A DNA stretch of 64,000 bases from Candidatus Pantoea persica (GCF_013753875.1 NZ_SMDS01000017.1:1-64000); one strand, 5' to 3'; counted from the first letter of the stretch, positions 1 through 11,004 are shown. The notes: generated by a model not told the origin, from the sequence alone. Made by a program: numbers and translations.

Positions 1-10
1 TTACTTTCTA

Positions 11-26
11 TCAGACAATCTGTGTG
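11..26. other. RNase III processing stem arm flanking 16S rRNA
   Basis: The 16 bases at 11-26 are a perfect reverse complement of 1700-1715 on the other side of the 16S gene. In the precursor rRNA the two arms would pair and loop out the 16S, which is the known RNase III processing stalk of enterobacterial rrn operons. Confidence 0.85.
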
Positions 27-51
27 AGCACTTCGAAGGCAGAATCCAGGT

Positions 52-1592
<1,541 letters not shown>

Positions 1593-1720
1593 AAGTTTGA
1601 TGCTCAAAGAATTAAACTTCGTAATGAATTACGTGTTCACTCTTGAGACTTGATATTTTTAAAGTCCTTGGACTTATTGATATCTGTCCTGCGAGTGCCC
1701 ACACAGATTGTCTGATAAAT

Positions 1721-1732
1721 TGTTAAAGAGCA
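1721..1732 (-). promoter_or_regulatory. rrn leader boxA antitermination element
   Basis: The minus strand reads TGCTCTTTAACA, the boxA consensus bound by NusB/NusE. It lies in the leader between promoter P2 and the 5' processing stem. It lets RNA polymerase resist Rho while transcribing rRNA. Confidence 0.85.
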
Positions 1733-1763
1733 TGCCGCTATTACTCAGCGGCGAGGGCTGTGT

Positions 1764-1791
1764 ATATTACGCTTTCCTCCCTCAGAGTCAA
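1764..1791 (-). promoter_or_regulatory. rrn promoter P2
   Basis: On the minus strand TTGACT (1786-1791) is followed after a 16-bp spacer by TAATAT (1764-1769). It lies about 170 bp upstream of the 16S 5' end and about 120 bp downstream of P1, as in E. coli rrn operons. Confidence 0.8.
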
Positions 1792-1885
1792 CCACTTTTT
1801 TCAGCGATTTTCTCCGGCGACTCAGCTGCCTGCACCTCCTGAACACCGCATTCCGTAAGCCGTTGTGCCGTGTCAGTGGAGGCGC

Positions 1886-1913
1886 GTTATAGGGCGTCGT
1901 TCAGCAAGCTCAA
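1886..1913 (-). promoter_or_regulatory. rrn promoter P1
   Basis: On the minus strand TTGAGC (1908-1913) and TATAAC (1886-1891) are separated by 16 bp, the short spacer typical of rrn P1. They are followed by the GC-rich discriminator GCGCCTCCACTGACACGG, nearly the E. coli rrn P1 sequence, which underlies ppGpp/DksA control. The 1593-1969 stretch holds only this leader and promoter region. Confidence 0.85.
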
Positions 1914-1969
1914 GGGGTAATATTGAAGTTTTGTATCGTTCGTCCGATTTCTGCACAAAGCGCGCGTTT

Positions 1970-2530
1970 TTAGCGCTTTTTGATGGCATCAGGCAGGTCG
2001 GCCAGCGAATTAATCACCCAGTCGGCCGCCGCCTCCCCTTCCGCCATCACCGCTTTACCGCTGCGCACCAGCACTTTGGTGCCGACGCCCGCCGCGCTGC
2101 CAGCCAGCATATCTTCTAATTTATCGCCGACCATATAGGAGGCAGCCATGTCGATATGCAGCTCCTTTTGCGCGGAGAGCAGCATACCCGGCTGCGGTTT
2201 ACGGCAGTCACAGCTTTGACGGTAGGCTTCGACCGGCGCGTCCGGCAGATGCGGACAGAAATAGATGCCATCGAGATCCACATCGCAGTCCGCCAGCGAC
2301 CAGTCCATCCACTCGGTCAGCTGCATAAACTGATCTTCCGAGAACATGCCTCGGGCCATGCCTGACTGGTTCGTTACCAGCACCAGCGCAAAGCCCATTT
2401 TCTTCAGCGCCTGCAGCGCTTCAATTGTGCCGTCGATAAACTGGAAATTATCGATTTCATGAACATAGCCGTGATCGACGTTCAGGGTGCCATCGCGATC
2501 GAGGAAAACAGCCGGGACGTTATTCGCCAC
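1970..2530 (-). CDS. gmhB: D-glycero-beta-D-manno-heptose 1,7-bisphosphate 7-phosphatase
   Basis: Cytoplasmic phosphatase that removes the C7 phosphate during ADP-heptose synthesis for the LPS inner core. The protein is 186 aa (E. coli 191). It shows the HAD motif FLDRDGT with catalytic Asp11 and Asp13, and a zinc loop with Cys92, His94, Cys107 and Cys109. The start ATG at 2528-2530 gives the family N-terminus. The gene sits between rrs and the divergent metN, as in E. coli, and appears intact. LPS core synthesis is therefore kept while the neighbouring transporter is lost. Confidence 0.96.
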   Translation of the reverse strand: MANNVPAVFLDRDGTLNVDHGYVHEIDNFQFIDGTIEALQALKKMGFALVLVTNQSGMARGMFSEDQFMQLTEWMDWSLADCDVDLDGIYFCPHLPDAPVEAYRQSCDCRKPQPGMLLSAQKELHIDMAASYMVGDKLEDMLAGSAAGVGTKVLVRSGKAVMAEGEAAADWVINSLADLPDAIKKR

Positions 2531-2629
2531 TGAGAAACTCCTGCTACAAGATGCTACTAAAATTGCCGCCTAGTATTGCATGATTGCAATAAAAGAGAGA
2601 ATGGCAGTTTATAGCACTTTGATTGATTT

Positions 2630-2645
2630 AGACGTCTAGATGCCT
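2630..2645 (+). promoter_or_regulatory. Tandem MetJ operator (met boxes) upstream of metN
   Basis: Two adjacent 8-mers, AGACGTCT (8/8 match to the met box) and AGATGCCT (6/8), lie about 83-98 bp upstream of the metN start. MetJ with S-adenosylmethionine represses metNIQ through such tandem boxes. The site is intact although all three genes downstream are broken. Confidence 0.85.
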
Positions 2646-2727
2646 TAATATCCGTTCAGCTTTCGCGCTCTGGTCGGCGAAAAGGGTTCCACACCACGGA
2701 CAACGCAAGACGATAATAAATAATCTA

Positions 2728-3760
2728 ATGATTAACATTGAAAATACCACCAAAGTGTTTCAGCAAGGCTCACGTACGATTCAGGCGCCATCCAACGTCA
2801 GCCTGCATGTGCCTGCGGGACAGATATATGGCGTGAATCGGCTTGTCCGGCGCCGGCAAAAGCACGCTGATTCGCTTCGTTAACCTGCTGGAGCGCCCTA
2901 CCTCAGGACGCGTACTGTTCGATAATCAGGGTCTGACTGCGCTGAGAGAACGTCAGCTGACGCAGGCGCGCCGTCAGATCGGCATGATTTTCCAGCACTC
3001 CAACCTGATGAACTAGCGCACGGTATTTGGCAACGTGGCGCTGCCGCTGGAGCTGGGCAGCCTGTCGCGCAACGAAATCAAACAGCGCGTAACAGAGCTG
3101 CTGGATCTAGTTGGCCTCGGAGACAAACATGATGCCTGGCCGGCCAATCTTTCCGGCGGCCAGAAGCAGCGCGTCGACATCGCCCGCGCCCTCACCAGCA
3201 ACCCCAAGGTGCCGCTGTGTGACGAAGCCACCAACGCGCTCGATCCGGCAACTACCCGCTCCATCCTTGAGCTGTTGAAGGATATCAACCGCTGTCTCGG
3301 CCTGACGATTCTGCTGATCACGCACGAGATGGACGTAGTGAAGCGCATCTGCGATCAGGTTGTGGTCATCAGCCATGGCGAACTGATTGAGAAAGACAGA
3401 GTGAGCGAAGTCTTCTCCCATCCGAAAACGCCGCTGGCGCAGCAGTTCATCCAGTCTACGCTGTACCTCGATATTCCTGACGACTATCAGCAGCGCCTCA
3501 CGCCGCAGCCCGGCGCAGAGAGCGTGCCACTGCTGCGCCTCGAGTTCACCGGTAAATCAGTTGACGCGCCGCTGCTCTCTGAAGCCGCGCGCCGCTTCAA
3601 CATCAATAACAACATCATCAGCGCGCAGATAGATTATGCCGGCGGCGTGAAGTTCGGCATTATGCTGGCCGAAATGGAGGGCGCTGAAAGCGACGCAAAA
3701 GCCGCGATCGCGTGGCTGTAGGAAAATCATGTCAAAGTAGAGGTGCTGGGTTATGTCTGA
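2728..3760 (+). pseudogene. metN: Methionine ABC transporter ATP-binding protein, broken
   Basis: ATPase subunit of the D/L-methionine importer MetNIQ. The ancestral frame starts at ATG 2728 and ends at TGA 3758-3760. A net one-base insertion near 2836 falls just ahead of the Walker A loop (SGAGKST). Amber codons follow at 3014-3016 and at 3719-3721 (CAG to TAG, 12 codons before the natural end). The Q-loop, LSGGQ signature, Walker B (LLCDEA appears as PLCDEA) and H-loop can all still be read between the lesions. The 3' end overlaps metI in the usual ATGTCTGA arrangement. No full-length product is possible, and an internal start at 3035 would lack Walker A. Confidence 0.95.
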
Positions 3761-4405
3761 GGCGATGATGGCTTTACTAGCGCGCGGCGTCTGGGAAACG
3801 CTGATGATGACCTTTGTCTCCGGCTTCTTCGGCTTTGTGCTCTGCCTGCCGGTCGGCGTTCTGCTCTATGTTACCCGTCCGGGACAGATTCGTGAGAATG
3901 CCACGCTCTATCGCATCCTGTCGGCGCTGGTGAATATCTTCCGTTCGATTCCCTTTATATCCTGCTGGTCTAGATGATCCCCTTTACCCGCGCCATCGTA
4001 GGCACCTCGATTGGCCTGCAGGCAGCTATCGTGCCGCTGACCGTCAGCGCCGCGCCCTTTATCGCGCGTATGGTAGAGAATGCGCTGCTGGAACTACCGA
4101 CCGGACTGATTGAGGCCTCACGCGCCATGGGCGCGACGCCGCTGCAGATTGTCCGCAAGGTGCTGCTGCCGGAAGCGCTGCCCAGTCTGGTCAACGCCGC
4201 AACCATTACCCTGATCACCCAGGTCGGCTACTCCGCCATGGGCGGCGCGGGCGGCGCCGGCGGGCTGGGACAGATCGGCTACCAGTACGGCTATATCGGC
4301 TATGACGCCACTGTGATTAATACGGTTCTCGTGTTGCTGGTGGTATTGGTATATTTAATTCAGTTTTGTGGCGACCGCGTTGTGCGTACCGTGTCCCATA
4401 AATAA
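3753..4405 (+). pseudogene. metI: Methionine ABC transporter permease, broken
   Basis: Inner-membrane permease of the methionine importer, ancestrally about 217 aa. Residues 1-69 read normally from ATG 3753. A one-base deletion near 3956 shifts the frame, and an amber replaces the expected Trp codon at 3971-3973 (TGG to TAG). From 3974 the frame again matches MetI to its normal end, including the EAA loop region (LIEASRAMGA) that contacts MetN. Two independent lesions in one gene argue against a sequencing error. It is the middle gene of a three-gene operon in which every member is broken. Confidence 0.95.
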
Positions 4406-4439
4406 GTGCAATATCATTATGTCTCCATAAGCAAGAGAT

Positions 4440-5209
4440 ATGACTTTTACATTTAAAAAGATTGCCGCTGTGAGTGCACTGATTAGCGCAATTGCGCTGG
4501 CAGGATGCGATCGGCGCGGAGCAGCAGGTCGCGGAAGCGGCGCAAAAAGTGGCGAAGGATAAATATGGCCTTGATGTCGAGCTAGTGACCTTCAACGACT
4601 ACGTACTGCCGAACGAAGCGCTGAGCAAAGGCGACATCGACGTCAACGCCTTCCAGCACAAGCCTTACCTGGATCAGCAGATCAAAGATCGCGGCTACAA
4701 GCTGGTGCCGGTCGGCAACTCCTTCGTTTATCCGATTGCTGGCTACTCGAAAAAATAAAATCGCTGGACGAGCTGCAGAACGGTGCGCAGGTAGCGATTC
4801 CTAACTATCCGAGCAATCTTGGTCGTTCGCTGCCGCTGCAGAACGTGGGCCTGATCAAGCTGAAAGAGGGCGTCGGCCTGCTGCCGACCTCGCTCGATAT
4901 TGTCGAGAACCTGAAAAACCTGAAGATCGTCGAGCTGGAAGCGCCGCAGCTGCCACGCTCGCTGGATGACCAGCAGATCGCGCTGGCAGTGGTCAACACC
5001 ACCTGCGCCAGCCAGATCGGCCTGACACCGGCCAAATACGGCATCTTCGTTGAAGACAAAGATTCCCCTTAACTTGAACCTGATCGTCCGCCGCGAAGAC
5101 AACAAAGACGCGGAAAACTTGAAGAAGTTCGTGCAGGCTTACCAGTCCGACGAAGCCGCGGAAGCCGCGAACAAAATCTTCAACGGCGGCGCCGTAGAAA
5201 GGCTGGTAA
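4440..5209 (+). pseudogene. metQ: Methionine-binding lipoprotein, broken
   Basis: Periplasmic substrate-binding lipoprotein of MetNIQ. The signal peptide and lipobox (LAGC, Cys near codon 20) are present from ATG 4440. A deletion then removes about 15 codons after the lipidated Cys. Further frameshifts lie near 4756 (after GYSKK), near 5068 and near 5196. The ancestral stop is TAA 5207-5209. Between lesions the sequence is strongly MetQ-like (for example the PNEALSKGDID and FQHKPYLDQQ segments). This is the most damaged of the three met genes. Confidence 0.95.
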
Positions 5210-5232
5210 TCCCTTTCCTGACACTTCTGACC

Positions 5233-5260
5233 AGGGCGGCACTTAGCCGCCCTTTCTTTT
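5233..5260 (+). terminator. Rho-independent terminator after metQ
   Basis: Stem AGGGCGGC / GCCGCCCT with loop ACTTA, followed by TTTCTTTT. It ends the former metNIQ operon. Confidence 0.85.
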
Positions 5261-5341
5261 ACGCCGCATCCGCCGCTACTTGTTATTTCGCCTGGTCCTT
5301 GTTTCAATAACGCCACTTTTTACAACCTTGAGGATGTTGCC

Positions 5342-5737
5342 ATGCGTTTATTACCGCTCTGCTTGTTGGCATTGATGCTAACCGGGTGCGTTCACGAATA
5401 TCACCCGATAAGCAGCGGCCCCCTTCATTCGCAGCCATCCCACGAGCCGGCGCGTGAGCCGATGCCGCGTCCCGCGCCGGTTAAAGTCTATACCGACGCT
5501 GCCGATCTGATGAGCAAGCCGTTCCGCGATCTGGGCGAAGTGGCCGGCGACGATTGTCAGAGCAGCCGACAGGATTCGCCACCTAATCTCGCCACCGCGC
5601 GCAAGCGCCTGCAGGTTAAAGCGTCCTATCTGAAAGCCAATGCCGTCCTGCTGCACAAGTGCGAAATCGTCAGCAGCACGCCGGGCTGCTATCGTCAGGC
5701 GATCTGTCAGGGCTCCGCGCTGAAATTGAATCAATGA
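5342..5737 (+). CDS. rcsF: Rcs stress-sensing outer membrane lipoprotein RcsF
   Basis: Surface-exposed lipoprotein that senses envelope damage and relieves IgaA inhibition of the Rcs phosphorelay. It also threads through BamA-built porins. The protein is 131 aa (E. coli 134), with a signal peptide ending in lipobox LTGC (Cys16). A Pro-rich linker follows at about 25-48. The globular domain holds the four cysteines (about 74, 109, 118 and 124) that form its two non-consecutive disulfides. The TGA overlaps the trmO start (ATGA). The gene appears intact; its assembly partner BamA is also intact in this window. Confidence 0.95.
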   Translation: MRLLPLCLLALMLTGCVHEYHPISSGPLHSQPSHEPAREPMPRPAPVKVYTDAADLMSKPFRDLGEVAGDDCQSSRQDSPPNLATARKRLQVKASYLKANAVLLHKCEIVSSTPGCYRQAICQGSALKLNQ

Positions 5738-6447
5738 GCGCATTCGCCTTCGAGCAGATCGGCGTGATCCGTTCGCCGTGGAAAGAGAAGTTCGCCGTTC
5801 CGCGTCAGCCGGGCCTGGTGCAGGACGGCCACGGCGAACTGCACCTGCTAGCGCTCTACAACCAGCCGGAAGCGGTGCGCGGTCTGGAGAGCTTTAGCCA
5901 TCAGTGGGTGCTGTTTGTGTTTCATCAGACCATGGCGGGCGGCTGGCCTCCCACGGTGCGGCCGCCGCGCCTGGTCGGCAACGCCCGCATGGACGTTTTC
6001 GCGACGCGCTCGACCTTTCGCCCTAATCCCATCGGCATGTCGCTGGTCGAACTAAAGGGTATACGCTGCGAGAAGCAGCAGGTGATCCTGCAGCTCGGGA
6101 GCCTGGATATGGTGGACGGCACGCCGGTAATGGATATCAAGCCCTACCTGCCCCTTGCCGAGGCGCTGCCGCAGGCGTGAACCGGTTTCGCGCAGGCGGC
6201 GCCTGCAGCCGATATGCCGGTGCGCTTCTCGCCGCAGGCTGAGCAGCAGCGCGCCGTTCCCCATCTGGAGCGCTTTATCCGCGAGGTGCTAGCGCCGGAT
6301 CCGAGTCCCGCCTATCGCAAAGGCGAGGCGCAGACGCGCGACTATGCCGTCTGGCTGCTCGATTTCAACATGCGCTGGCGCGTCGATGAAACCGGCACCG
6401 AGGTCATAGCGCTCGACCCGTGTGAAAACGCGCTTTTGAGCCCGTAA
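5734..6447 (+). pseudogene. trmO: tRNA (N6-threonylcarbamoyladenosine-37-N6) methyltransferase, truncated by a nonsense codon
   Basis: Methylates t6A37 of threonine tRNAs to m6t6A using S-adenosylmethionine. ATG 5734 overlaps rcsF. The frame reads cleanly through the beta-barrel catalytic domain (TRSTFRPNPIGMS and VDGTPVMDIKPYLP motifs) to TGA 6178-6180, after 148 codons. The same frame then continues without another stop through the C-terminal domain (FIREVLAPDPSPAYRKG) to TAA 6445-6447. A single nonsense change therefore separates the two domains. The 148-aa fragment might fold and keep some activity, but the family normally needs about 235 aa. I call it a pseudogene, with that caveat. Confidence 0.85.
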
Positions 6448-6520
6448 ACTCACTGGTACACTAGTAGCCGCCAACAAAAATTTTCTCAGTGACTTTTCCG
6501 TTCAACAGGAATCTTAATCA

Positions 6521-8239
6521 ATGCGTACTACTCAATATTTGCTCTCCACTCTGAAGGAGACGCCCTCCGATGCGGAAGTGATCAGCCACCAGCTGATGCT
6601 GCGCGCCGGGATGATCCGCAAACTGGCTTCCGGTCTCTATACCTGGCTGCCGACCGGTTTACGCGTGCTGAAAAAAGTCGAAAACATCGTGCGCGAAGAG
6701 ATGAACAACGCGGGCGCGATTGAGATCTCCATGCCGGTGGTGCAGCCTGCCGATCTGTGGCAGGAGAGCGGGCGCTGGGAGCAGTACGGTCCGGAACTGC
6801 TGCGAATAGCCGACCGCCACGACCGTCCGTTCGTGCTGGGTCCGACGCACGAAGAGGTGATCACCGATCTGATCCGCAACGAGCTCAGCTCCTACAAGCA
6901 GCTGCCGCTGAACCTTTATCAGATCCAGACCAAATTCCGCGATGAAGTGCGCCCGCGCTTCGGCGTGATGCGCTCGCGTGAGTTCATCATGAAGGACGCC
7001 TACTCCTTCCATACTACGCAGGAGTCGCTGCAGGAAACTTACGACGCGATGTACCGCGCCTACAGCAACAGCTTTAGCCGCATGGGCCTCGACTTCCGCG
7101 CGGTACAGGCGGACACCGGCTCTATCGGCGGCAGCGTGTCGCACGAATTCCAGGTACTGGCGCAGAGCGGCGAAGATGACGTGATCTTCTCCACCGAATC
7201 GGACTACGCCGCCAATATCGAAATGGCCGAAGCGATGGCACCGGCGGGCGATCGTCCGCAGCCGACCCAGGCGCTGGCGCAGATCGACACACCGAACGCC
7301 AAAACCATCGCCGAGCAGGTAGAGCAGTTCCAGCTGCCGATTAAGAAAACCGTCAAGACCCTGATGGTGAAAGCCACTGAAGAGAGCGGCCATACGCTGG
7401 TCGCGCTGCTAGTGCGCGGCGATCATGAGCTGAACGAGCTCAAGGCCGAGAAGCTCGACATCGTCGCCTCACCGCTGACGTTCGCTACCGAAGAAGAGAT
7501 CCGCGCGGCAGTCGGCGCCGGCCCAGGCTCGCTTGGCCCGGTAGGTCTGGCGATGCCGATCGTTGCCGACCATAGCGTCGACAAGATGAGCGACTTCAGC
7601 ACCGGCGCCAACGTCGACGGCAAACACTATGTCGGCATCAACTGGGAACGCGATCTGCCGCAGGCGATGGTGGCCGATATCCGCAACGTGGTGGAAGGCG
7701 ATCCGAGCCCGGACGGTAAAGGCACACTGCAGATCAAACGCGGCATCGAAGTGGGCCATATCTTCCAGCTCGGCACCAAGTACTCTGAAGCGATGAAGGC
7801 GGCGGTTCAGGGCGAAGATTGTCGCAACCAGGTCATGACCATGGGCTGCTACGGCATCGGCATCACCCGCGTGATAGCGGGGGCGATCGAGCAGAACCAC
7901 GACGAACACGGCATTATCTGGCCGACGGCACTGGCGCCGTTCGAGGTGGCGATTCTGCCGATGAACATGCATAAATCCTTCCGTGTAAAAGAGCTGGCGG
8001 AAGAGCTTTATCACACCCTGCGCGCCAAAGGCGTTGAGGTGATCCTCGACGACCGTAAAGAGCGTCCGGGTGTGATGTTCGCCGATATGGAACTGATTGG
8101 CGTGCCACACACCATCGTCATCGGCGACCGCAATCTTGATAACGAAGAGATCGAGTACAAGGCGCGCCGCGCCGGCGAAAAAGAGATGATCAAACAAGGC
8201 GACATCGTCGAGTTCCTGCTGAAGGCGCTCAACAAGTAA
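6521..8239 (+). CDS. proS: Prolyl-tRNA synthetase
   Basis: Class II aminoacyl-tRNA synthetase that charges tRNA-Pro. The 572-aa length equals the E. coli enzyme. Visible parts are the GPTHEE proline/ATP region (107-112), motif 2 around 138-158 ([17 protein letters not shown]), the inserted editing domain for mischarged alanine (about 225-400), motif 3 near 441-450 (YGIGITRVI) and a C-terminal anticodon-binding domain. It is intact, stands alone between trmO and its own terminator, and uses the ATG at 6521. Confidence 0.98.
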   Translation: MRTTQYLLSTLKETPSDAEVISHQLMLRAGMIRKLASGLYTWLPTGLRVLKKVENIVREEMNNAGAIEISMPVVQPADLWQESGRWEQYGPELLRIADRHDRPFVLGPTHEEVITDLIRNELSSYKQLPLNLYQIQTKFRDEVRPRFGVMRSREFIMKDAYSFHTTQESLQETYDAMYRAYSNSFSRMGLDFRAVQADTGSIGGSVSHEFQVLAQSGEDDVIFSTESDYAANIEMAEAMAPAGDRPQPTQALAQIDTPNAKTIAEQVEQFQLPIKKTVKTLMVKATEESGHTLVALLVRGDHELNELKAEKLDIVASPLTFATEEEIRAAVGAGPGSLGPVGLAMPIVADHSVDKMSDFSTGANVDGKHYVGINWERDLPQAMVADIRNVVEGDPSPDGKGTLQIKRGIEVGHIFQLGTKYSEAMKAAVQGEDCRNQVMTMGCYGIGITRVIAGAIEQNHDEHGIIWPTALAPFEVAILPMNMHKSFRVKELAEELYHTLRAKGVEVILDDRKERPGVMFADMELIGVPHTIVIGDRNLDNEEIEYKARRAGEKEMIKQGDIVEFLLKALNK

Positions 8240-8249
8240 TGCCCCGCTC

Positions 8250-8276
8250 GCCCCCGCCTGCGGGGGCATTTTTTTT
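8250..8276 (+). terminator. Rho-independent terminator after proS
   Basis: Stem GCCCCCG / CGGGGGC with loop CCTG followed by ATTTTTTTT. Its T-run abuts the stop codon of the convergent arfB. Confidence 0.88.
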
Positions 8277-8685
8277 ACAGCACTTTTCCCCGCAGCGACT
8301 TGGTCGAACTGCGCCGCGCTTTGCCTTCCAGCTGCCGCTCTTTCGAGGCCCGCGTCGGTCGCGTCGCGCGTCGCGCCTTTTCTACGCGCGTCAGCTTCTG
8401 AATCAGACTCACCAGCCGCTGAATCGCCGCCTCGCGGTTCATCTCCTGGCTGCGATACTCCTGCACTTTGATAATCACCATGCCTTCCGGCGTAATCAGG
8501 TGGTGCTTCGCCGCCAGCAAACGCTGCTTGTGAAACGGCGGCAGCGACGACGCGGCGATATCGAAACCCAGATGAATGGCGGTGCTGGTTTTATTAACGT
8601 GCTGGCCACCTGCGCCCTGGGCGCGAATGGCGCTCAGCTCAACTTCACTGTCCGGTAGCTCAACCGTGCGCGAAACCTTAATCAT
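8275..8685 (-). CDS. arfB: Alternative ribosome-rescue factor ArfB (peptidyl-tRNA hydrolase)
   Basis: Releases nascent chains from ribosomes stalled on non-stop mRNA when tmRNA fails. The protein is 136 aa (E. coli YaeJ 140). It has the release-factor GGQ motif at 26-28 ([15 protein letters not shown]). The Lys/Arg-rich C-terminal tail, which enters the empty mRNA channel, runs from about residue 100. The gene converges on proS. In E. coli nlpE lies between proS and arfB, and yaeQ lies between arfB and rof; neither is visible here. Ribosome rescue could matter in a genome making many truncated messages, but that is speculation. Confidence 0.95.
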   Translation of the reverse strand: MIKVSRTVELPDSEVELSAIRAQGAGGQHVNKTSTAIHLGFDIAASSLPPFHKQRLLAAKHHLITPEGMVIIKVQEYRSQEMNREAAIQRLVSLIQKLTRVEKARRATRPTRASKERQLEGKARRSSTKSLRGKVL

Positions 8686-8840
8686 CCATCACCTAAACGC
8701 GCGGCGCTCTGTTTAACCTGTTCATCAACTTAACCTTTTGTGCTTGCTGTTTTCGCGGCTTAGCCAGCGAATTCTGTTACTTTAGCGCCTTTCGGCGACG
8801 CGATCCTGCTTTGCCTTGGCTGAAATCCCGGAAATGCCTG

Positions 8841-8849
8841 TGATATAGT
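8841..8849 (+). promoter_or_regulatory. Possible extended -10 promoter for yaeP-rof
   Basis: TGATATAGT fits TGnTATAAT, and the -35 region is weak (TGAAAT at 17 bp). It lies 45 bp upstream of the yaeP start in the arfB-yaeP divergent region. Confidence 0.4.
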
Positions 8850-8893
8850 GCCTCAGGCAACCAGAGTATTCTTGCTCTGCTGAGGAGGTGCAC

Positions 8894-9094
8894 GTGCAAA
8901 AATATTGTGAATTAGTTTGCCAGAAGTATGCCGAGATCGGCAGCGGCGAACAGGGATATGTGCCCGACGCGATCGGATGCGTTTTACAGGCACTCGATGA
9001 TATTGCCGCAAATTCTGCGCTAAACTCTTCTGACAGGGAACAGGCAGTGTACGCCGCTGCAAACTTATTGGTAAGCGACTATGTCGACGAATGA
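8894..9094 (+). CDS. yaeP: YaeP family small protein
   Basis: Conserved enterobacterial protein of unknown function, 66 aa with the start chosen here (GTG 8894, giving MQKYCELV, aligned with E. coli MEKYCELI). A strong Shine-Dalgarno GAGGAGG at 8881-8887 lies 6 nt upstream of this GTG, whereas the GTG at 8888 would overlap it. The conserved C-terminus [11 protein letters not shown] is present. It overlaps rof by 14 bp, so the two are probably translationally coupled. Confidence 0.9.
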   Translation: MQKYCELVCQKYAEIGSGEQGYVPDAIGCVLQALDDIAANSALNSSDREQAVYAAANLLVSDYVDE

Positions 9095-9341
9095 AGCCTA
9101 CAAACCCATCAACTGCGACGATTACGACAACCTGGAACTCGCCTGCACCAGACGCTGGACGCTAGAGCTGACCCTGAAAAACGGCGAAGCGCTGAAGGCG
9201 AAAGCGACCGATATGGTTTCACGTAAAAACGTCGAATACCTGACGATCGACCACTCTGGTGAAACGCGCGAGTTACGCCTCGATCACATCGCCAGCTTCA
9301 GCCATCCTGAGCTGGGCACCGTTGTCGTCAGCGAAGAGTAA
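9081..9341 (+). CDS. rof: Rho-binding antiterminator Rof
   Basis: Small Sm-like protein (86 aa, E. coli 84) that binds the Rho hexamer and blocks its loading on RNA. The family core is visible: the N-terminal [16 protein letters not shown] segment, a central KNGE.LKAKATD strand and NVEYL. It overlaps yaeP and is intact. The downstream gene is a convergent pseudogene. Confidence 0.93.
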   Translation: MSTNEAYKPINCDDYDNLELACTRRWTLELTLKNGEALKAKATDMVSRKNVEYLTIDHSGETRELRLDHIASFSHPELGTVVVSEE

Positions 9342-9382
9342 CGACAACGCCACGGGCGGGATCTTTCCGCCCCCTTCCTCGC

Positions 9383-9687
9383 CTACGGCTTCAGCGACCC
9401 ATAGTAAGCCGACAAATCCGCCATATCGCTGTCGCTCAACCCTGCTGAAAACGCCTTCATCACTTCCGCCTGTCCGCCGCTGCGCTCGCCTTTTTTATAG
9501 ACCTGCAGCGCATGTTAAGGTAGGCGGCGTTCTGCCCGGTAATATTAGGAGAGCGGCACGCTGCTTTTCCCTGCTACGCCGTGGCAGACGGTGCAGGCCG
9601 CCGACTTCTCGCGCCCGCGTGGCTGTCGCCGTCCGCCAGTGCCGGCCAGGCCGCCGTCAGCAACAGTACGGCCAGTAATTTGCTTAT
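9383..9687 (-). pseudogene. Small periplasmic cytochrome c (c553-like), broken
   Basis: On the minus strand a signal-peptide-like segment (KLLAVLLLTAAWPALA) is followed by a haem motif CTVCH and the typical ending MADLSAYYGSLKP. The likely start codon is now ATA (9685-9687). The frame is broken before CTVCH, again after VPLS (near 9545), and by a missing G near 9514. The ancestral stop is TAG 9383-9385. The family is monohaem class I cytochrome c used as a soluble electron carrier. Which oxidase or reductase it served cannot be told. No E. coli gene occupies this position. Confidence 0.8.
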
Positions 9688-9708
9688 GTTTGCTCTCCAG
9701 CATTATCG

Positions 9709-11004
9709 TTATTGTTGCCAGACCGCCTGCCAGCCCGCGGCATCCGCAGCGGCGCCTTCCCGGGTAACGAACAGGCCGGGCGCGCAGACAAGCGTCTGAT
9801 TGTAGTAAATAAGGGGAATGCGTTCGCGCTGCCACGGCGGGATCGCCAGCTCCTGCCACAGCTTTTTGATCTCACGCCCGCCGGCGCGCCCCACCAGATG
9901 AAAGTAGCCCTGCGCCTGAAAGCGCACGCTGATCTGCTCGCCGGCGTTGGGCTGGCGCAACACCGACGGCGCGCCGTGCGCGTGCAGCGCACCGAGCTGC
10001 TGCGGCAGCGCCAGCGGCTGACTGCGATCGCGCCAGCAGAGCACCTCATCGCGCAGCGAGGCGCGGCGCGGCAGCCAGCAGAGTTTGTCGCGGTAGCGGC
10101 GCGCCTCTGCGTCGCCAAACCGCAGGCGCGGCTGCGCATCCTCGCGGCTTAGCATGACCTCCTGACGCAGACGCGACAGCGCCGCGCGCGACGCCATCGG
10201 CGCGCCCTGCCGGGCAATCCAGCGGCGCAGCAGCGCGTTGGCGCGCGCCTCGCTCATCTGCAACAGCGGCGGGAAAAAGAGGCTGCCGTCAGGCTGCATC
10301 AGACCGTCCAGCTGCTCCGCCAGCAGCTCGTCCAGCAGCTGCTCCTGCTCGCCGCACAGCGCCGCGCTGCGCACGCACGCCTCGGCGAAGCGCGGCCAGC
10401 GCGCCTGTAGTTCAGGCAGCAGGCGCTGGCGCAAGAAGTTACGGTCGTAACGCGTATCCTGATTGCTTTCGTCTTCGATCCAGCACAGCTGATGATGCTG
10501 CGTATAGGCTTCCAGCTGGTGGCGCGACTGTTCGAGCAGCGGGCGTAGCAGGACGCGGCCGTGCTGCTCTCGCCGCACCGGCATCGCCGCCAGCCCGGCG
10601 GGACCACTGCCGCGCTTCAGCGCCAGCAGCAGCGTTTCGCACTGGTCGTCGAGATGCTGCGCGGTCAGCAGCCACTCTTCCGGCGCCAGCGCCGCGGTCA
10701 GCACCTGATAGCGCGCGGCGCGCGCGGCGCCCTCAATGCCCTCTTCGCGCGCGTTGATCTGCACGCGCAGCACTTCGCAGCGCAGCTGCCAGGCATCGCA
10801 AAGCGCCACGCAGTGCGCCGCCCAGCTGTCGGCGTTGGGGCTTAATCCGTGATGGACGTGCAGCGCGCGCAGGCGCGTTCGCGGGTGCGCCGCGCGCCAG
10901 CGAACCAGCTGGTGCAGCAGCACGGTGGAATCGAGACCGCCGCTGAAGGCCACCACCAGCGCGGCATCGGCGGGTAACAGCGAGGCGAGATGTGACAAAG
11001 ACAT
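9709..11004 (-). CDS. tilS: tRNA(Ile)-lysidine synthetase
   Basis: Attaches lysine to C34 of tRNA-Ile(CAU), changing both its codon reading (AUA) and its charging identity; essential in bacteria. The protein is 431 aa, the normal size for the enterobacterial form. The PP-loop SGGLDS occupies 21-26. The N-terminal N-type ATP pyrophosphatase domain is followed by the central TilS substrate-binding domain (about 240-320) and a C-terminal domain (about 350-430). Intact, single gene, minus strand. Confidence 0.96.
   Translation of the reverse strand: MSLSHLASLLPADAALVVAFSGGLDSTVLLHQLVRWRAAHPRTRLRALHVHHGLSPNADSWAAHCVALCDAWQLRCEVLRVQINAREEGIEGAARAARYQVLTAALAPEEWLLTAQHLDDQCETLLLALKRGSGPAGLAAMPVRREQHGRVLLRPLLEQSRHQLEAYTQHHQLCWIEDESNQDTRYDRNFLRQRLLPELQARWPRFAEACVRSAALCGEQEQLLDELLAEQLDGLMQPDGSLFFPPLLQMSEARANALLRRWIARQGAPMASRAALSRLRQEVMLSREDAQPRLRFGDAEARRYRDKLCWLPRRASLRDEVLCWRDRSQPLALPQQLGALHAHGAPSVLRQPNAGEQISVRFQAQGYFHLVGRAGGREIKKLWQELAIPPWQRERIPLIYYNQTLVCAPGLFVTREGAAADAAGWQAVWQQ

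Noticed and set aside
6178..6180. TGA in trmO as a selenocysteine codon
   Set aside because: The family has no Cys or Sec at this position, I see no clear bSECIS-type hairpin just after it, and neighbouring genes carry ordinary nonsense mutations.
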